Positions 6,662 through 13,318 are shown, counted from the first letter of the stretch. The stretch is DNA of 19,077 nucleotides from Ruminiclostridium sp. (GCA_017560855.1 JAFZEB010000120.1:1-19077); one strand, 5' to 3'. Numbers and translations: made by a program. The notes: a model not told the origin generated them from the sequence alone.

Positions 6662-7879
6662 TTAGTTGGTGTTGCCGTTAGCAGCGACGTACATGCCGTG
6701 GATCAGGTACTGGATGTCGCCGGAACCCTCGATGTTGGGAGCGATGGAAGCGTCACGCAGGAAGCGCTCGACCTGGTACTCATCGCAGACACCGTAAGCG
6801 CCCATAGCGTTGACAGCCATGGTAGCAACCTTGGTAGCGGTCTCAGCAGCGTAGCCCTTTGCCTGAGCGGTACGAGCCTGGACAGCACGCATGGTAGCGA
6901 TGTCGTCGTTCTCGAAGTGGTTGTGGTCGCAGTAGTCAGCAGCTTCCAGCATCAGCAGCTCAGCAGTGTGAGCGTAGGTCAGCATGGTGGACAGACGCAG
7001 CTGAGTGGTGGGGAACTTGGTGATGGACTTGCCGCGGTGCAGCTTCTCCTGGCAGTATGCCAGAGCCAGGTCTGCAGCGCCCAGAGCGGTGCCGACGAAG
7101 ACTGCGGTGAAGCCCAGCTTGCCGTAAGCGGTGGTGCCCAGCAGCTGAGTGAAGCCGTCGCCGTGCTTGCCCAGGATCTGGTCCTCGGTGACAACGATGT
7201 CGTCCATGAAGATGTCATAGACGTGGGAGCCCTTGTAGCCGATCTTGTCCCAGGGGCTGGAGATGGAGTAGCCCTTGCAGAACTTGTCGATCACCAGGCC
7301 GGTAACGATGTCCTTGCCGTCCTCGGTAGCTTCCAGAGCGAACAGGACGCAGGGGCCGTCGTAAGCAGCGTTGGAGATGAAGCGCTTAACGCCGTTCAGC
7401 AGGTAGGTGCCGTCAGCCTGCTTGACCAGACGGGTCTTCAGCATCTTGGGGTCGGAACCGGTCTCGGGCTCGGTGAATGCGAAGGAGACGGTCTGCTCGC
7501 CGGAGCAGCAGGGAGCCAGGTACTTAGCCTTCTGCTCGGGGGAAGCGTACAGGTCCAGAGCTTCCAGGCCCAGGATGTAAACGTCCAGGCACTTACCGAC
7601 GGAGGGGGAGACGCGGGACAGTTCCTTCAGAATGATGGTCTGCTCAACGTGGCCCATGCCCATGCCGTTGTACTCCTCGGGGAAGGAGATGCCGATGAAG
7701 CCGCACTCAGCCAGCTGCATGTGGATGTCGTGGGGCAGCTGAGGCAGCTTTTCGCCGGTGGAAACCTCAACCAGCTCGCCAGCCTCGATCTCCTCGATAC
7801 GGGGAGCCAGAACGGTCTGTGCAAAGTCTCTTGCCAGGTCGTGGATCATCTGCTGGTCTTCGTTCAGTAAAAATTCCAT
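6662..7879 (-). CDS. Acyl-CoA dehydrogenase family protein
   Basis: A 405-residue flavoenzyme of the acyl-CoA dehydrogenase family, which is normally 380-400 residues. It has the N-terminal helical domain, the FAD/substrate signature FAFTEPETGSD (133-143), the mid-domain segment VKRFISNAAYDG, and a C-terminal helical domain ending in IEGSGDIQYLIHG. Glu384 there occupies the position of the catalytic base seen in butyryl- and medium-chain enzymes. It should make a 2,3-enoyl-CoA from an acyl-CoA, passing electrons to an electron-transfer flavoprotein, but no etfAB is in the window. The start is supported by an AGGAGGAA ribosome site (complement of 7887-7894). It heads the transcript with the crotonase and is divergent from hbd. 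The chain length it prefers cannot be told from sequence alone. Confidence 0.9.
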   Translation of the reverse strand: MEFLLNEDQQMIHDLARDFAQTVLAPRIEEIEAGELVEVSTGEKLPQLPHDIHMQLAECGFIGISFPEEYNGMGMGHVEQTIILKELSRVSPSVGKCLDVYILGLEALDLYASPEQKAKYLAPCCSGEQTVSFAFTEPETGSDPKMLKTRLVKQADGTYLLNGVKRFISNAAYDGPCVLFALEATEDGKDIVTGLVIDKFCKGYSISSPWDKIGYKGSHVYDIFMDDIVVTEDQILGKHGDGFTQLLGTTAYGKLGFTAVFVGTALGAADLALAYCQEKLHRGKSITKFPTTQLRLSTMLTYAHTAELLMLEAADYCDHNHFENDDIATMRAVQARTAQAKGYAAETATKVATMAVNAMGAYGVCDEYQVERFLRDASIAPNIEGSGDIQYLIHGMYVAANGNTN

Positions 7880-7927
7880 GATAGTATTCCTCCTGATGAA
7901 TTTTTCTTTCCTTAATGTAGGGGTTGG

Positions 7928-7965
7928 CTATTGCCAGGGCATAAGAAGAATGCCCGCAGCAATAG
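7928..7965 (-). other. Long hairpin in the acyl-CoA dehydrogenase 5' leader
   Basis: CTATTGC (7928-7934) pairs with GCAATAG (7959-7965), and GGGCAT (7937-7942) with ATGCCC (7950-7955). The result is a 13-bp stem with a 2/3-nt internal loop and a 7-nt apical loop. It lies in the ~108-nt leader between the predicted start of transcription and the ATG. It matches no riboswitch I recognise. Confidence 0.6.
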
Positions 7966-7994
7966 ATTCCTAACGGGACAACTTCTACAGATGT

Positions 7995-8003
7995 ATTATA
8001 CCA
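7995..8003 (-). promoter_or_regulatory. Extended -10 promoter for the acyl-CoA dehydrogenase operon
   Basis: On the minus strand TGG directly precedes a perfect TATAAT (complement of 7995-8000), an extended -10 (TGN-TATAAT). No good -35 is present at the usual distance (ATGTGC there). The leader would be about 108 nt. Confidence 0.65.
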
Positions 8004-8279
8004 TAAGAAACAAAAGGGCACATGCTGAATATTGATTATTTTTGATAGACTAAGTACTACACATAAACTAAGACGTGACAGGAGAAACCCTGTCCGAGTG
8101 AACAAAACCAGGAAAAACGGTTCTGTCAGATTGCACAAAATCGACAAACTGAACGGAAAATTTGCAGGGTGTCCTGCAAAGCTGTTTTGGTCCATGGAAT
8201 GCCAGTCCGTTAAATGGGTAAAGCACACGAAACCAGGGGGTGAAAATCAGAAAAAATGGTGGAAATGATTGGTTTGCCC

Positions 8280-8308
8280 TTGACGGAATCGGCGGCATCC
8301 TGTAAAAT
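8280..8308 (+). promoter_or_regulatory. hbd: Sigma-A-type promoter of hbd
   Basis: TTGACG (8280-8285) and TAAAAT (8303-8308) are separated by 17 bp. This predicts a leader of about 120 nt that contains the GCACCC/GGGTGC hairpin (8387-8402) before the AAGGAG ribosome site at 8422-8427. Confidence 0.85.
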
Positions 8309-8436
8309 AAGACGAACACAATAAGAATGGAAGGATTGCGTGCATTTGCAAGTCCTCCGTCATAGTGTGTACGGCCGATTATGCTGGCACCCAACCGGGT
8401 GCTGATGAAACATTATATTTTAAGGAGAGTTATATC

Positions 8437-9288
8437 ATGGAAGTTAAGATTGTTGGCGTTTACGGCGCAGGCAGCATGGGCAGAGGCATCGCACAGGTCG
8501 CTCTGGAAGGCGGCTACGACGTGGTCCTGTACAACCACAGAACCCCCACCCTGGAGAAGGGCGTTGCCGGCATCAAGAAGAACTTTGACAAGAAGATCGC
8601 AAAGGGCAAGATGACCCAGGAAGAGGCTGACGCTCTGCTGGGCAAGCTGGTTGCTACCACCACCCTGGAAGATCTGGCAAACGTCGACATCGTCTTCGAG
8701 GCTATGGTCGAGAACATGGAGCTGAAGAAGGACGCTTTCGCTAAGCTGGCTCCCGTCATCAAGCCCGAGGCTATCTTCGTTTCCAACACCTCCTCCCTGT
8801 CCATCACCGAGCTGGCAGCTTCCTCCCTGCGCCCCGAGAAGTTCCTGGGCATGCACTTCTTCTCCCCCGTGCCCGCAATGAAGCTGGTTGAGATCATCCC
8901 CGCATACGACACCTCCGAGGACACCGTGGAGACCGGCAAGGCCTGCGCTAAGGGCTTCGGCAAGGAGTTCGTTACCGTTTCCGACGTGCCCATGTTCATT
9001 GCTAACCGTGTCATGTGCCCCATGATGAACGAGGCTGCTATCCTGGCCGGCGAGAACGTCTGCTCCTACGAGGACATCGACAAGGCTTGCGAGCTGGGCT
9101 ACAACCTGCCCATGGGTCCCCTGAAGCTGGCTGACGCCATCGGCATCGACGTCATGATCAACGTCATGGAGTCCCTGTACCAGGAGACCGCTGACTCCAA
9201 GTATCGTCCCGCACATCTGTACAAGGTCCTGTACCGTGCAGGCCGTCTGGGCCGCAAGTCCGGCAAGGGCTTCTACGACTACAACTAA
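8437..9288 (+). CDS. hbd: 3-hydroxyacyl-CoA (3-hydroxybutyryl-CoA) dehydrogenase
   Basis: A 283-residue protein, the normal length for bacterial Hbd. The Rossmann motif GVYGAGSMGRGIAQ is at residues 7-20. Other landmarks are NTSSLSI (117-123), the catalytic dyad His140 (GMHFFSP) with Glu152 (KLVEI), Asn190 (FIANR), and the C-terminal YRAGRLGRKSGKGFYDYN. It interconverts acetoacetyl-CoA-type and 3-hydroxyacyl-CoA in butyrate formation or fatty-acid oxidation. The acidic residue after the second beta strand that normally holds the NAD ribose (LRDI in clostridial Hbd) is replaced here by the segment LYNHR, so NADP use is possible. The ATG at 8437 is chosen because AAGGAG lies nine bases upstream; an in-frame extension to 8365 has no ribosome site. 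It is monocistronic between its own promoter and terminator, with highly-expressed-type codon bias. Confidence 0.93.
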   Translation: MEVKIVGVYGAGSMGRGIAQVALEGGYDVVLYNHRTPTLEKGVAGIKKNFDKKIAKGKMTQEEADALLGKLVATTTLEDLANVDIVFEAMVENMELKKDAFAKLAPVIKPEAIFVSNTSSLSITELAASSLRPEKFLGMHFFSPVPAMKLVEIIPAYDTSEDTVETGKACAKGFGKEFVTVSDVPMFIANRVMCPMMNEAAILAGENVCSYEDIDKACELGYNLPMGPLKLADAIGIDVMINVMESLYQETADSKYRPAHLYKVLYRAGRLGRKSGKGFYDYN

Positions 9289-9315
9289 TCCTAGTCGGAA
9301 CTGAATCAAGACAAG

Positions 9316-9351
9316 AAAAATCCCACGGAGGAAACTCCGTGGGATTTTTTT
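9316..9351 (+). terminator. Rho-independent terminator of hbd
   Basis: TCCCACGGAG (9321-9330), loop GAAA, CTCCGTGGGA (9335-9344): a perfect 10-bp stem followed by seven T (9345-9351). Five A precede it. Confidence 0.95.
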
Positions 9352-9384
9352 CTGTCTGAAAAGGGTGGGGGTGTGGTACAACCT

Positions 9385-9551
9385 AAGCCTCCCTTGTGTA
9401 AAGGGAGGTGCCGAGCGAATGCGAGGCGGAGGGATTGTCACGGAAACCGTCGCGAATTTGCATTGACTTTCGATAGGATGGGAAGGTTCCTGCTGCACAA
9501 TCCCTCAGTCACGGCTACGCCGTGCCAGCTCTCTTTGGACAAGGGAGCCTT
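9385..9551. repeat. MITE-like palindromic repeat element
   Basis: The left arm (9385-9438, beginning AAGCCTCCCTTGTGTAAAG and ending GGAGGGATTGT) and the reverse complement of the right arm (9497-9551, beginning AAGGCTCCCTTGTCCAAAG and ending TGAGGGATTGT) match along about 54 nt with scattered differences. A ~58-bp centre separates them. There is no coding capacity and no transposase. Similar sequences with CCTCCCTTGTGTAAAGGGAGG are, to my knowledge, dispersed in many gut Clostridia genomes. It lies between hbd and the 593-residue gene, at the boundary of the AT-richer island. Confidence 0.75.
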
Positions 9552-9576
9552 TTCCGTACCAGTTGCGTTGTTGTAG

Positions 9577-9596
9577 GGGCGATTCACGAATCGCCC
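9577..9596. repeat. Short palindromic repeat
   Basis: GGGCGATTC-AC-GAATCGCCC is a perfect 9-bp inverted repeat with a 2-nt centre, preceded by TTGTAG. It resembles another dispersed intergenic palindrome of Clostridia and lies 15 bp downstream of the minus-strand gene ending at 9612. It might also weakly terminate that gene, but no T run follows. Confidence 0.55.
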
Positions 9597-9611
9597 GCTT
9601 CCCGAAGGTTT

Positions 9612-11393
9612 TTATCGAACGGTATCGGGGGTTTCAATAACCCACAAATCAATGGGTTCGAAGGTAACGCTGTAGTTCGTTGTCGCCTTGTCCTTCGGCA
9701 GGAATACACTTTTCAAAGTCGTGTTTCTAATGGCTCCTTGGTAGGGGAGAGACAGAACAGCTTCACCTACACGAGTGTCATTATTCCAGAAGACGGCCTT
9801 GATGTGCCCATCTACCACCGCAGGAACGGTATCATAGATGACCAAGCCGGGCGTGGAAGAAATGGTCACTTCGATATCAATGGTTCCGATCTCGCTGGGA
9901 CTCATTTTAACAAAACTGGGGGACAGTCTGGCCAAGAGATCATCTTCGGGAAGGTTTTCGACGAGTCTTTGCTTGGCGTTCTTGACTCGTTCCTCCCAAA
10001 TCTCAGCATTTTTTATGGCCTCTTTTTTGCGTTCTCTTACTTTTGCAGAGGCTTGTACCTGCATGCCTGCGATAGCATAGCCGAGAGAGTCATTTCGTGC
10101 TCTGATGTCTGCGTTCTTTTGCTGAATGTTCATTGCAGTTGCCAGACCGGCAGCACCACCGGCGATACCGCTTGCAATACCGCCGTGAGTGGCCCAATCG
10201 TGCTCTTTTTGTTTGGAGCTTTGATAAAGAGAATCACCAGCATTGCGGATGTAATTCTCATCCTCAATGCATTTCATTTCGATGGTTCGATATTTTGCGG
10301 CTTCGTCAAAACACATCTGAACAAGCTTTTCACGGCCAACATAGTTGACATAGCGCTTGCTTTCCTCTACTGCTTTTTCGGCCTCGGACTCTTGTTCTCT
10401 TTTCCTTTGTTCGGCAGCTCTTGTCTCTTCGGCTTTTGCTTTACGGGCGTCATCCTCCTTGGCCTGATTGAACAATTCAAGGAGGTCAGTTTCCTCGCAA
10501 GTAAGGCCCATGTTTTCTGCAATCAGCTTGATTTTGGCGATGTTTGCTCTAGAGTCAGCAGAAGCAATTCCAGCTTCTTTGCAGTCGAGATACAGTTTCT
10601 CTTTGAGGGAGAGTTCCTTCAAGAGATTCATAGTGAGCTCGTTGGGGGACAGAATGTGTACGAGCCATTCAACTTTTACCAACGAAATATATCCGGTCTT
10701 AATTTTTAGTTCGCTATTTCCGGATATGTCTCTGAATGTTCCCAGTATTTTGCAAGAAAGTGTGCCGGTTTTAGTAATTGGAACGGAGAGTTTTTCCTTT
10801 TTTTTGAGTGTACCAATGTGGGAGCCATCCAAGTAAAGCTCAACTTTATTGGATACATCATGATTCAAAACCACTAGTTTGCCGGGTACTTTGATTTCGT
10901 CTTCTTCAGTATTTGATTCGTCTTCCGTAGGAGTATCATTTGCCACGGGAGTTTCTTTTCGTATTTGTGTGCATACCTGAATCAAGTCCTCATCACTGCA
11001 GTCAAATCCCGCATCTTTTGCAACCGCTTTCAGCTGATCGAGTGCTTCTTCTGCATGTATGTTTTGAATGTTTGCGTTTTTGCATACATCATACAATTTT
11101 TCATTTATGGGGACTTGTTCCACGATAGCTAATCCAATTCGAGCTGGATTGCTCAAGGTTCCGGGTTCTAGTATCTCGATCTTTACTGTGGTTTGAAAAT
11201 CTGTATCAAGCTGTACAGAATTTACTCCGCTACGGTTTCTATATGCGCACGAAAGGGTACATGCTTTGGAGATGGGGATAGAAACTCGTGTACCTCCTAC
11301 AGATGCAACTTTAATGCCGTCAAGATATAGATTAACCGAGCCCATAAGATAGTCGTTTCCGGTAGTGCCAATGACCGTTAGCCTACCTGCCAT
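9612..11393 (-). CDS. Unrecognised 593-residue protein with an internal domain duplication and Gly-rich segment
   Basis: I do not recognise this as a named family. An N-terminal unit is repeated: residues 4-143 and 172-310 each carry a beta domain followed by a helical module. Matching parts are VNLYLDGIKVA (20-30) with VELYLDGSHIG (184-194), ACTLSC (44-49) with TGTLSC (209-214), and EKLYDVCKNA (98-107) with EKLYLDCKEA (265-274), the latter leading to DLIQVC (136-141) and DLLELF (303-308). An acidic linker (153-168) joins them. Then follow a highly charged helical or coiled-coil stretch (311-347), a Gly/Ala-rich segment GGIASGIAGGAAGLATA (404-420) that could insert in or pack against a membrane, another charged helical stretch (422-488) and a C-terminal beta domain (about 499-588). 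The start has GGAGGC eight bases upstream. It is probably cotranscribed with the small helix-turn-helix gene. Base composition is visibly more AT-rich than its neighbours. Confidence 0.75.
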   Translation of the reverse strand: MAGRLTVIGTTGNDYLMGSVNLYLDGIKVASVGGTRVSIPISKACTLSCAYRNRSGVNSVQLDTDFQTTVKIEILEPGTLSNPARIGLAIVEQVPINEKLYDVCKNANIQNIHAEEALDQLKAVAKDAGFDCSDEDLIQVCTQIRKETPVANDTPTEDESNTEEDEIKVPGKLVVLNHDVSNKVELYLDGSHIGTLKKKEKLSVPITKTGTLSCKILGTFRDISGNSELKIKTGYISLVKVEWLVHILSPNELTMNLLKELSLKEKLYLDCKEAGIASADSRANIAKIKLIAENMGLTCEETDLLELFNQAKEDDARKAKAEETRAAEQRKREQESEAEKAVEESKRYVNYVGREKLVQMCFDEAAKYRTIEMKCIEDENYIRNAGDSLYQSSKQKEHDWATHGGIASGIAGGAAGLATAMNIQQKNADIRARNDSLGYAIAGMQVQASAKVRERKKEAIKNAEIWEERVKNAKQRLVENLPEDDLLARLSPSFVKMSPSEIGTIDIEVTISSTPGLVIYDTVPAVVDGHIKAVFWNNDTRVGEAVLSLPYQGAIRNTTLKSVFLPKDKATTNYSVTFEPIDLWVIETPDTVR

Positions 11394-11414
11394 ACATATC
11401 GCCTCCGTTTTGTA

Positions 11415-11582
11415 TTATTTTTTCCTTGTTGGTCTCTCTGTATCCGCAGGGATACGCCACGGGCTACCTTTTCCGTCATGTTCTGCTTTTGGGATTTTGC
11501 CTTCACGGCACCACTTGGCAACTGTGGCAGCTTTGCATCCCCACTTCTCAGCGGCCTCTTTTGTTCCCATATATACGCCCAT
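11415..11582 (-). CDS. Small helix-turn-helix DNA-binding protein (HTH_17/MerR-like)
   Basis: A 55-residue gene. It reads MGVYMGTKEAAEKWGCKAA, then TVAKWCREGKIPKAEHDGKG and SPWRIPADTERPTRKK. This is the typical short excisionase/MerR-type winged helix-turn-helix (TKEAAEKWG...VAKWCREGKIP...WRIPADTERP) found widely in Clostridia, with no further domain. The ATG at 11582 is preferred because AAGGTGG lies about eight bases upstream; an internal Met at residue 5 is possible. The stop is 21 bp before the ATG of the 593-residue gene, so the two are likely one transcript from the promoter at 11630-11658. It may act as a transcriptional regulator or as a partner of that protein. Confidence 0.8.
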   Translation of the reverse strand: MGVYMGTKEAAEKWGCKAATVAKWCREGKIPKAEHDGKGSPWRIPADTERPTRKK

Positions 11583-11629
11583 GCATTCACCACCTTTTCT
11601 TTCATAAAACAGGAACTATTCTTCTCGTT

Positions 11630-11658
11630 ATTATGTTGCTTTGACACCTGTTTGTCAA
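11630..11658 (-). promoter_or_regulatory. Promoter of the HTH / 593-residue-protein operon
   Basis: On the minus strand TTGACA (complement of 11653-11658) and CATAAT (complement of 11630-11635) are separated by 17 bp. The -35 is one arm of the TTGACA-N6-TGTCAA inverted repeat. Confidence 0.78.
11641..11658. promoter_or_regulatory. Candidate operator, TTGACA-N6-TGTCAA
   Basis: A perfect 6-bp inverted repeat with a 6-bp centre covers the -35 and upstream half of the spacer of the minus promoter and lies about 50 bp before the divergent XRE regulator. A second inverted repeat, AGGAA-CTAAAA-TTCCT (11666-11681), lies next to it on the XRE side. Both are plausible sites for the XRE or HTH protein. 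Because an arm coincides with a -35 consensus, part of the symmetry could be chance. Confidence 0.5.
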
Positions 11659-11707
11659 GCGTTTTAGGAACTAAAATTCCTATATATACGCAACAGGAGG
11701 AAGGATT

Positions 11708-12040
11708 ATGCTTCTTTTAGATATGAGAGAAATCGGCAACAAGTTATTGGCGATTCGTAAGAAAACCGGAATGACCCAAGTGGAGGTCGCAGAGGTCGCA
11801 GGACTATCCAGTAGAACCTACGCAGACATCGAGCGGGGCACGGTCAATATGCGGGTTGAAACCATTCTCCGTATCTGCGAAGCCCTTCACATCACCCCGG
11901 ACGAGATCCTCACAGAGAGCGAGACTACCATGACCGCCCGGCAGGAGGAGATCCTGGCTCGCTTGAATGCCTGTGCCCCCAAAGACAAAGAGACCGCCCT
12001 CCGACTGCTGTCCGTTTATCTGCAATCTCTGGCGGATTGA
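11708..12040 (+). CDS. XRE/Cro-CI family transcriptional regulator
   Basis: A 110-residue protein with a classic HTH_3 domain at about residues 7-66 (IGNKLLAIRKKTGMTQVEVA, then GLSSRTYADIERG and ILRICEALHITPDEIL). A short helical C-terminus (about 72-108) probably serves in dimerisation. It has no membrane, peptidase or ligand-binding domain. The ATG at 11708 is set by AGGAGG (11695-11700) with a 7-nt spacer. It diverges from the small HTH/593-residue operon and probably controls it and itself. It ends at its own terminator, so it is monocistronic. I could not find a convincing -35/-10 pair for it; TATATA at 11681-11686 is the best -10 candidate. Confidence 0.88.
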   Translation: MLLLDMREIGNKLLAIRKKTGMTQVEVAEVAGLSSRTYADIERGTVNMRVETILRICEALHITPDEILTESETTMTARQEEILARLNACAPKDKETALRLLSVYLQSLAD

Positions 12041-12055
12041 AAATAAGATAATAAT

Positions 12056-12094
12056 GAGAGCCCCTGGAAAGTACAACTTTCCGGGGGCTCTTTT
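12056..12094 (+). terminator. Terminator of the XRE regulator
   Basis: GAGCCCC (12058-12064) pairs with GGGGCTC (12084-12090), and GGAAAG (12066-12071) with CTTTCC (12077-12082), joined by a T-G wobble. The result is a long stem with a TACAA loop followed by TTTT. Confidence 0.88.
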
Positions 12095-12141
12095 GTTCAT
12101 GCCAACCAATTATGAGTTTATAGGCCTGTATGCAGACAAAG

Positions 12142-12168
12142 AAAAAGGGACACAATTCCTTGTGTCCC
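12142..12168 (-). terminator. Terminator of spo0A
   Basis: A perfect 9-bp stem, GGGACACAA (12147-12155) and TTGTGTCCC (12160-12168), with a 4-nt loop. Read on the minus strand it is followed by five T (complement of 12142-12146), 16 bp beyond the spo0A stop. Confidence 0.88.
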
Positions 12169-12184
12169 AATGGTTTTCTCGATT

Positions 12185-12949
12185 TTACCCCTGCCGTCTC
12201 TGTAACTGTAATCTGTCAGCGATCATGGCAATGAATTCCGAATTGGTGGGCTTTCCCTTGGAATTACTTACCGTGAAGCCGAAGTACTTCTGCAGGGTGT
12301 CCAGGTCCCCGCGATCCCAGGCCACTTCGATGGCGTGGCGGATAGCCCGCTCCACCCGGCTGGCAGTGGTGCCGAACTTCCGGGCCACCTCCGGGTAGAG
12401 GATCTTGGTGACGGCGTTGATGACCTCCATGTCCTCCACGGTCATGATGATGGCCTCCCGCAGGTACTGGTAGCCCTTGATGTGGGCAGGGACACCGATC
12501 TCGTGGATGATGGCGGTGACGTTGGCTTCCAGGGTCTGCCGGAGGGCAGAGGGCTGGTTGGGCAGCAGATCCTCGCACCAGTGCTGGCTGCCCAGCAGGC
12601 GGATCCGCTCAATGACAGACGGGATGCGGCAGGGTTTTACCATGTAATAGTCCCCGCCCAGTTCGGCCACCCGATCGGCCATAGGGCCCCGGGCAAAGCC
12701 GGACAGCACCAGGGTGCTCACGGGCAGGGTGCTCACGGCCTTCAGCACGTCGAGACCGTCGACCCGGCCCAGAACCAGGTCCATCACCAGAATATCGGGG
12801 GCCAGCTCCCGGGCCAGGCGGATGGCATCCTGACCGTCGTTGGTCTGGCCTGCCACCTCCAGTCCCTCTTCGCTCTCCAGGGCCTCAGCCAGAGCGGCGC
12901 GGAACTCCTCGCTGGTGTCGGCGATGAGAATCCTTTTCTTACTTTCCAT
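12185..12949 (-). CDS. spo0A: Stage 0 sporulation master regulator Spo0A
   Basis: A 254-residue response regulator (Bacillus subtilis Spo0A has 267). Receiver domain at 5-118: Asp11 in the acidic pocket, phosphoacceptor Asp57 in [12 protein letters not shown], Ser83 in LSGFARG and Lys105 in YYMVKP. The second pocket acid is Thr12 rather than the usual Asp/Glu. The C-terminal DNA-binding domain (about 140-250) is nearly diagnostic: [40 protein letters not shown] and [16 protein letters not shown]. When phosphorylated it binds 0A boxes to start sporulation. The start at 12949 (MESKKRIL) is chosen over the in-frame 13033 because the receiver begins there and GGGGAG lies about ten bases upstream. 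It has a sigma-A-type promoter and an upstream 0A box, and is monocistronic. A spoIVB neighbour, common in many clostridia, is absent. Confidence 0.96.
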   Translation of the reverse strand: MESKKRILIADTSEEFRAALAEALESEEGLEVAGQTNDGQDAIRLARELAPDILVMDLVLGRVDGLDVLKAVSTLPVSTLVLSGFARGPMADRVAELGGDYYMVKPCRIPSVIERIRLLGSQHWCEDLLPNQPSALRQTLEANVTAIIHEIGVPAHIKGYQYLREAIIMTVEDMEVINAVTKILYPEVARKFGTTASRVERAIRHAIEVAWDRGDLDTLQKYFGFTVSNSKGKPTNSEFIAMIADRLQLQRRQG

Positions 12950-13033
12950 GCGTGTGTGTCTCCCCTTTCGGGAAGGCAGGTTCCTCCCCGATGTTTTCGT
13001 TGTGAAATGATGCAATGTGGACCGGTCAACCAT

Positions 13034-13062
13034 AATTTATCACAATGAGACAGCGAACTCAA
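13034..13062 (-). promoter_or_regulatory. spo0A: Candidate sigma-A promoter of spo0A
   Basis: On the minus strand TTGAGT (complement of 13057-13062) and TAAATT (complement of 13034-13039) are 17 bp apart. The leader to the ATG at 12949 is about 80 nt. I found no convincing sigma-H promoter (AGGA...GAAT) in this gap. Confidence 0.65.
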
Positions 13063-13121
13063 GAGTGAATTGGCAAAAACTGGCAAAGATAAGGAAAAAC
13101 TTATCGCAGGATTCGTGCAGA

Positions 13122-13128
13122 TTCGACA
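13122..13128 (-). promoter_or_regulatory. 0A box upstream of spo0A
   Basis: TTCGACA on the plus strand is TGTCGAA on the minus strand, an exact match to the Spo0A binding consensus. It is about 60 bp upstream of the spo0A -35 and about 100 bp upstream of the divergent iorA promoter. A single 7-mer can occur by chance, but its position before spo0A supports autoregulation. Confidence 0.6.
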
Positions 13129-13228
13129 TATGTGGGAGAAAATGGAAGAAATGTAGAATGTTTGGACAATCCGTAGGGAAAAACAGAAGAAAAACATGAA
13201 TGCTTCGTATTTTTGTCAGGAAAATGCG

Positions 13229-13257
13229 TTTACGAAATAGCAGAAAGATGGTATGAT
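13229..13257 (+). promoter_or_regulatory. iorA: Candidate promoter of iorA
   Basis: TTTACG (13229-13234) and TATGAT (13252-13257) are 17 bp apart, followed by a leader of about 55 nt. Together with the spo0A promoter, the 0A box and A-rich sequence, this accounts for the 369-bp gap between spo0A and iorA. No further gene is seen there. Confidence 0.65.
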
Positions 13258-13318
13258 AAAATAACGAATATACTGAGTCCGTCTGTTCTCCGGCGGACAC
13301 CCAGAAAGGGGAACCAAC

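Larger units (their letters stand above)
7880..8436. other. 557-bp divergent intergenic region between acyl-CoA dehydrogenase and hbd
   Basis: No convincing gene is present. It holds an outward promoter for each side (7995-8003 minus, 8280-8308 plus), a leader hairpin on the minus side (7928-7965) and two further hairpins in the middle: GACAGG/CCTGTC at 8077-8094 and TTTGCAGG-GTGT-CCTGCAAA at 8161-8180. A fourth lies in the hbd leader: GCACCC-AACC-GGGTGC at 8387-8402. The central part (about 8030-8280) is A-rich and otherwise unexplained; it may carry regulator sites or a small RNA. Confidence 0.6.

Noticed and set aside
8032..8268. 78-codon plus-strand frame in the divergent region
   Set aside because: Lys/Arg/Trp-rich with no ribosome site and no domain; it runs across two hairpins and looks like chance.
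7880..8436. Known riboswitch or tRNA-dependent leader in the divergent region
   Set aside because: I saw none of the conserved cores I can recognise (T-box, SAM, TPP, lysine, c-di-GMP); the hairpins are reported only as structures.
11378..11647. 89-codon minus-strand frame overlapping the small HTH gene
   Set aside because: The overlapping 55-codon frame has a recognisable helix-turn-helix and a ribosome site; this longer frame has neither, and it would start inside the predicted promoter.
12950..13033. 28-residue N-terminal extension of Spo0A
   Set aside because: It would overlap the predicted leader and start at the predicted promoter; Spo0A proteins begin directly with the receiver strand.
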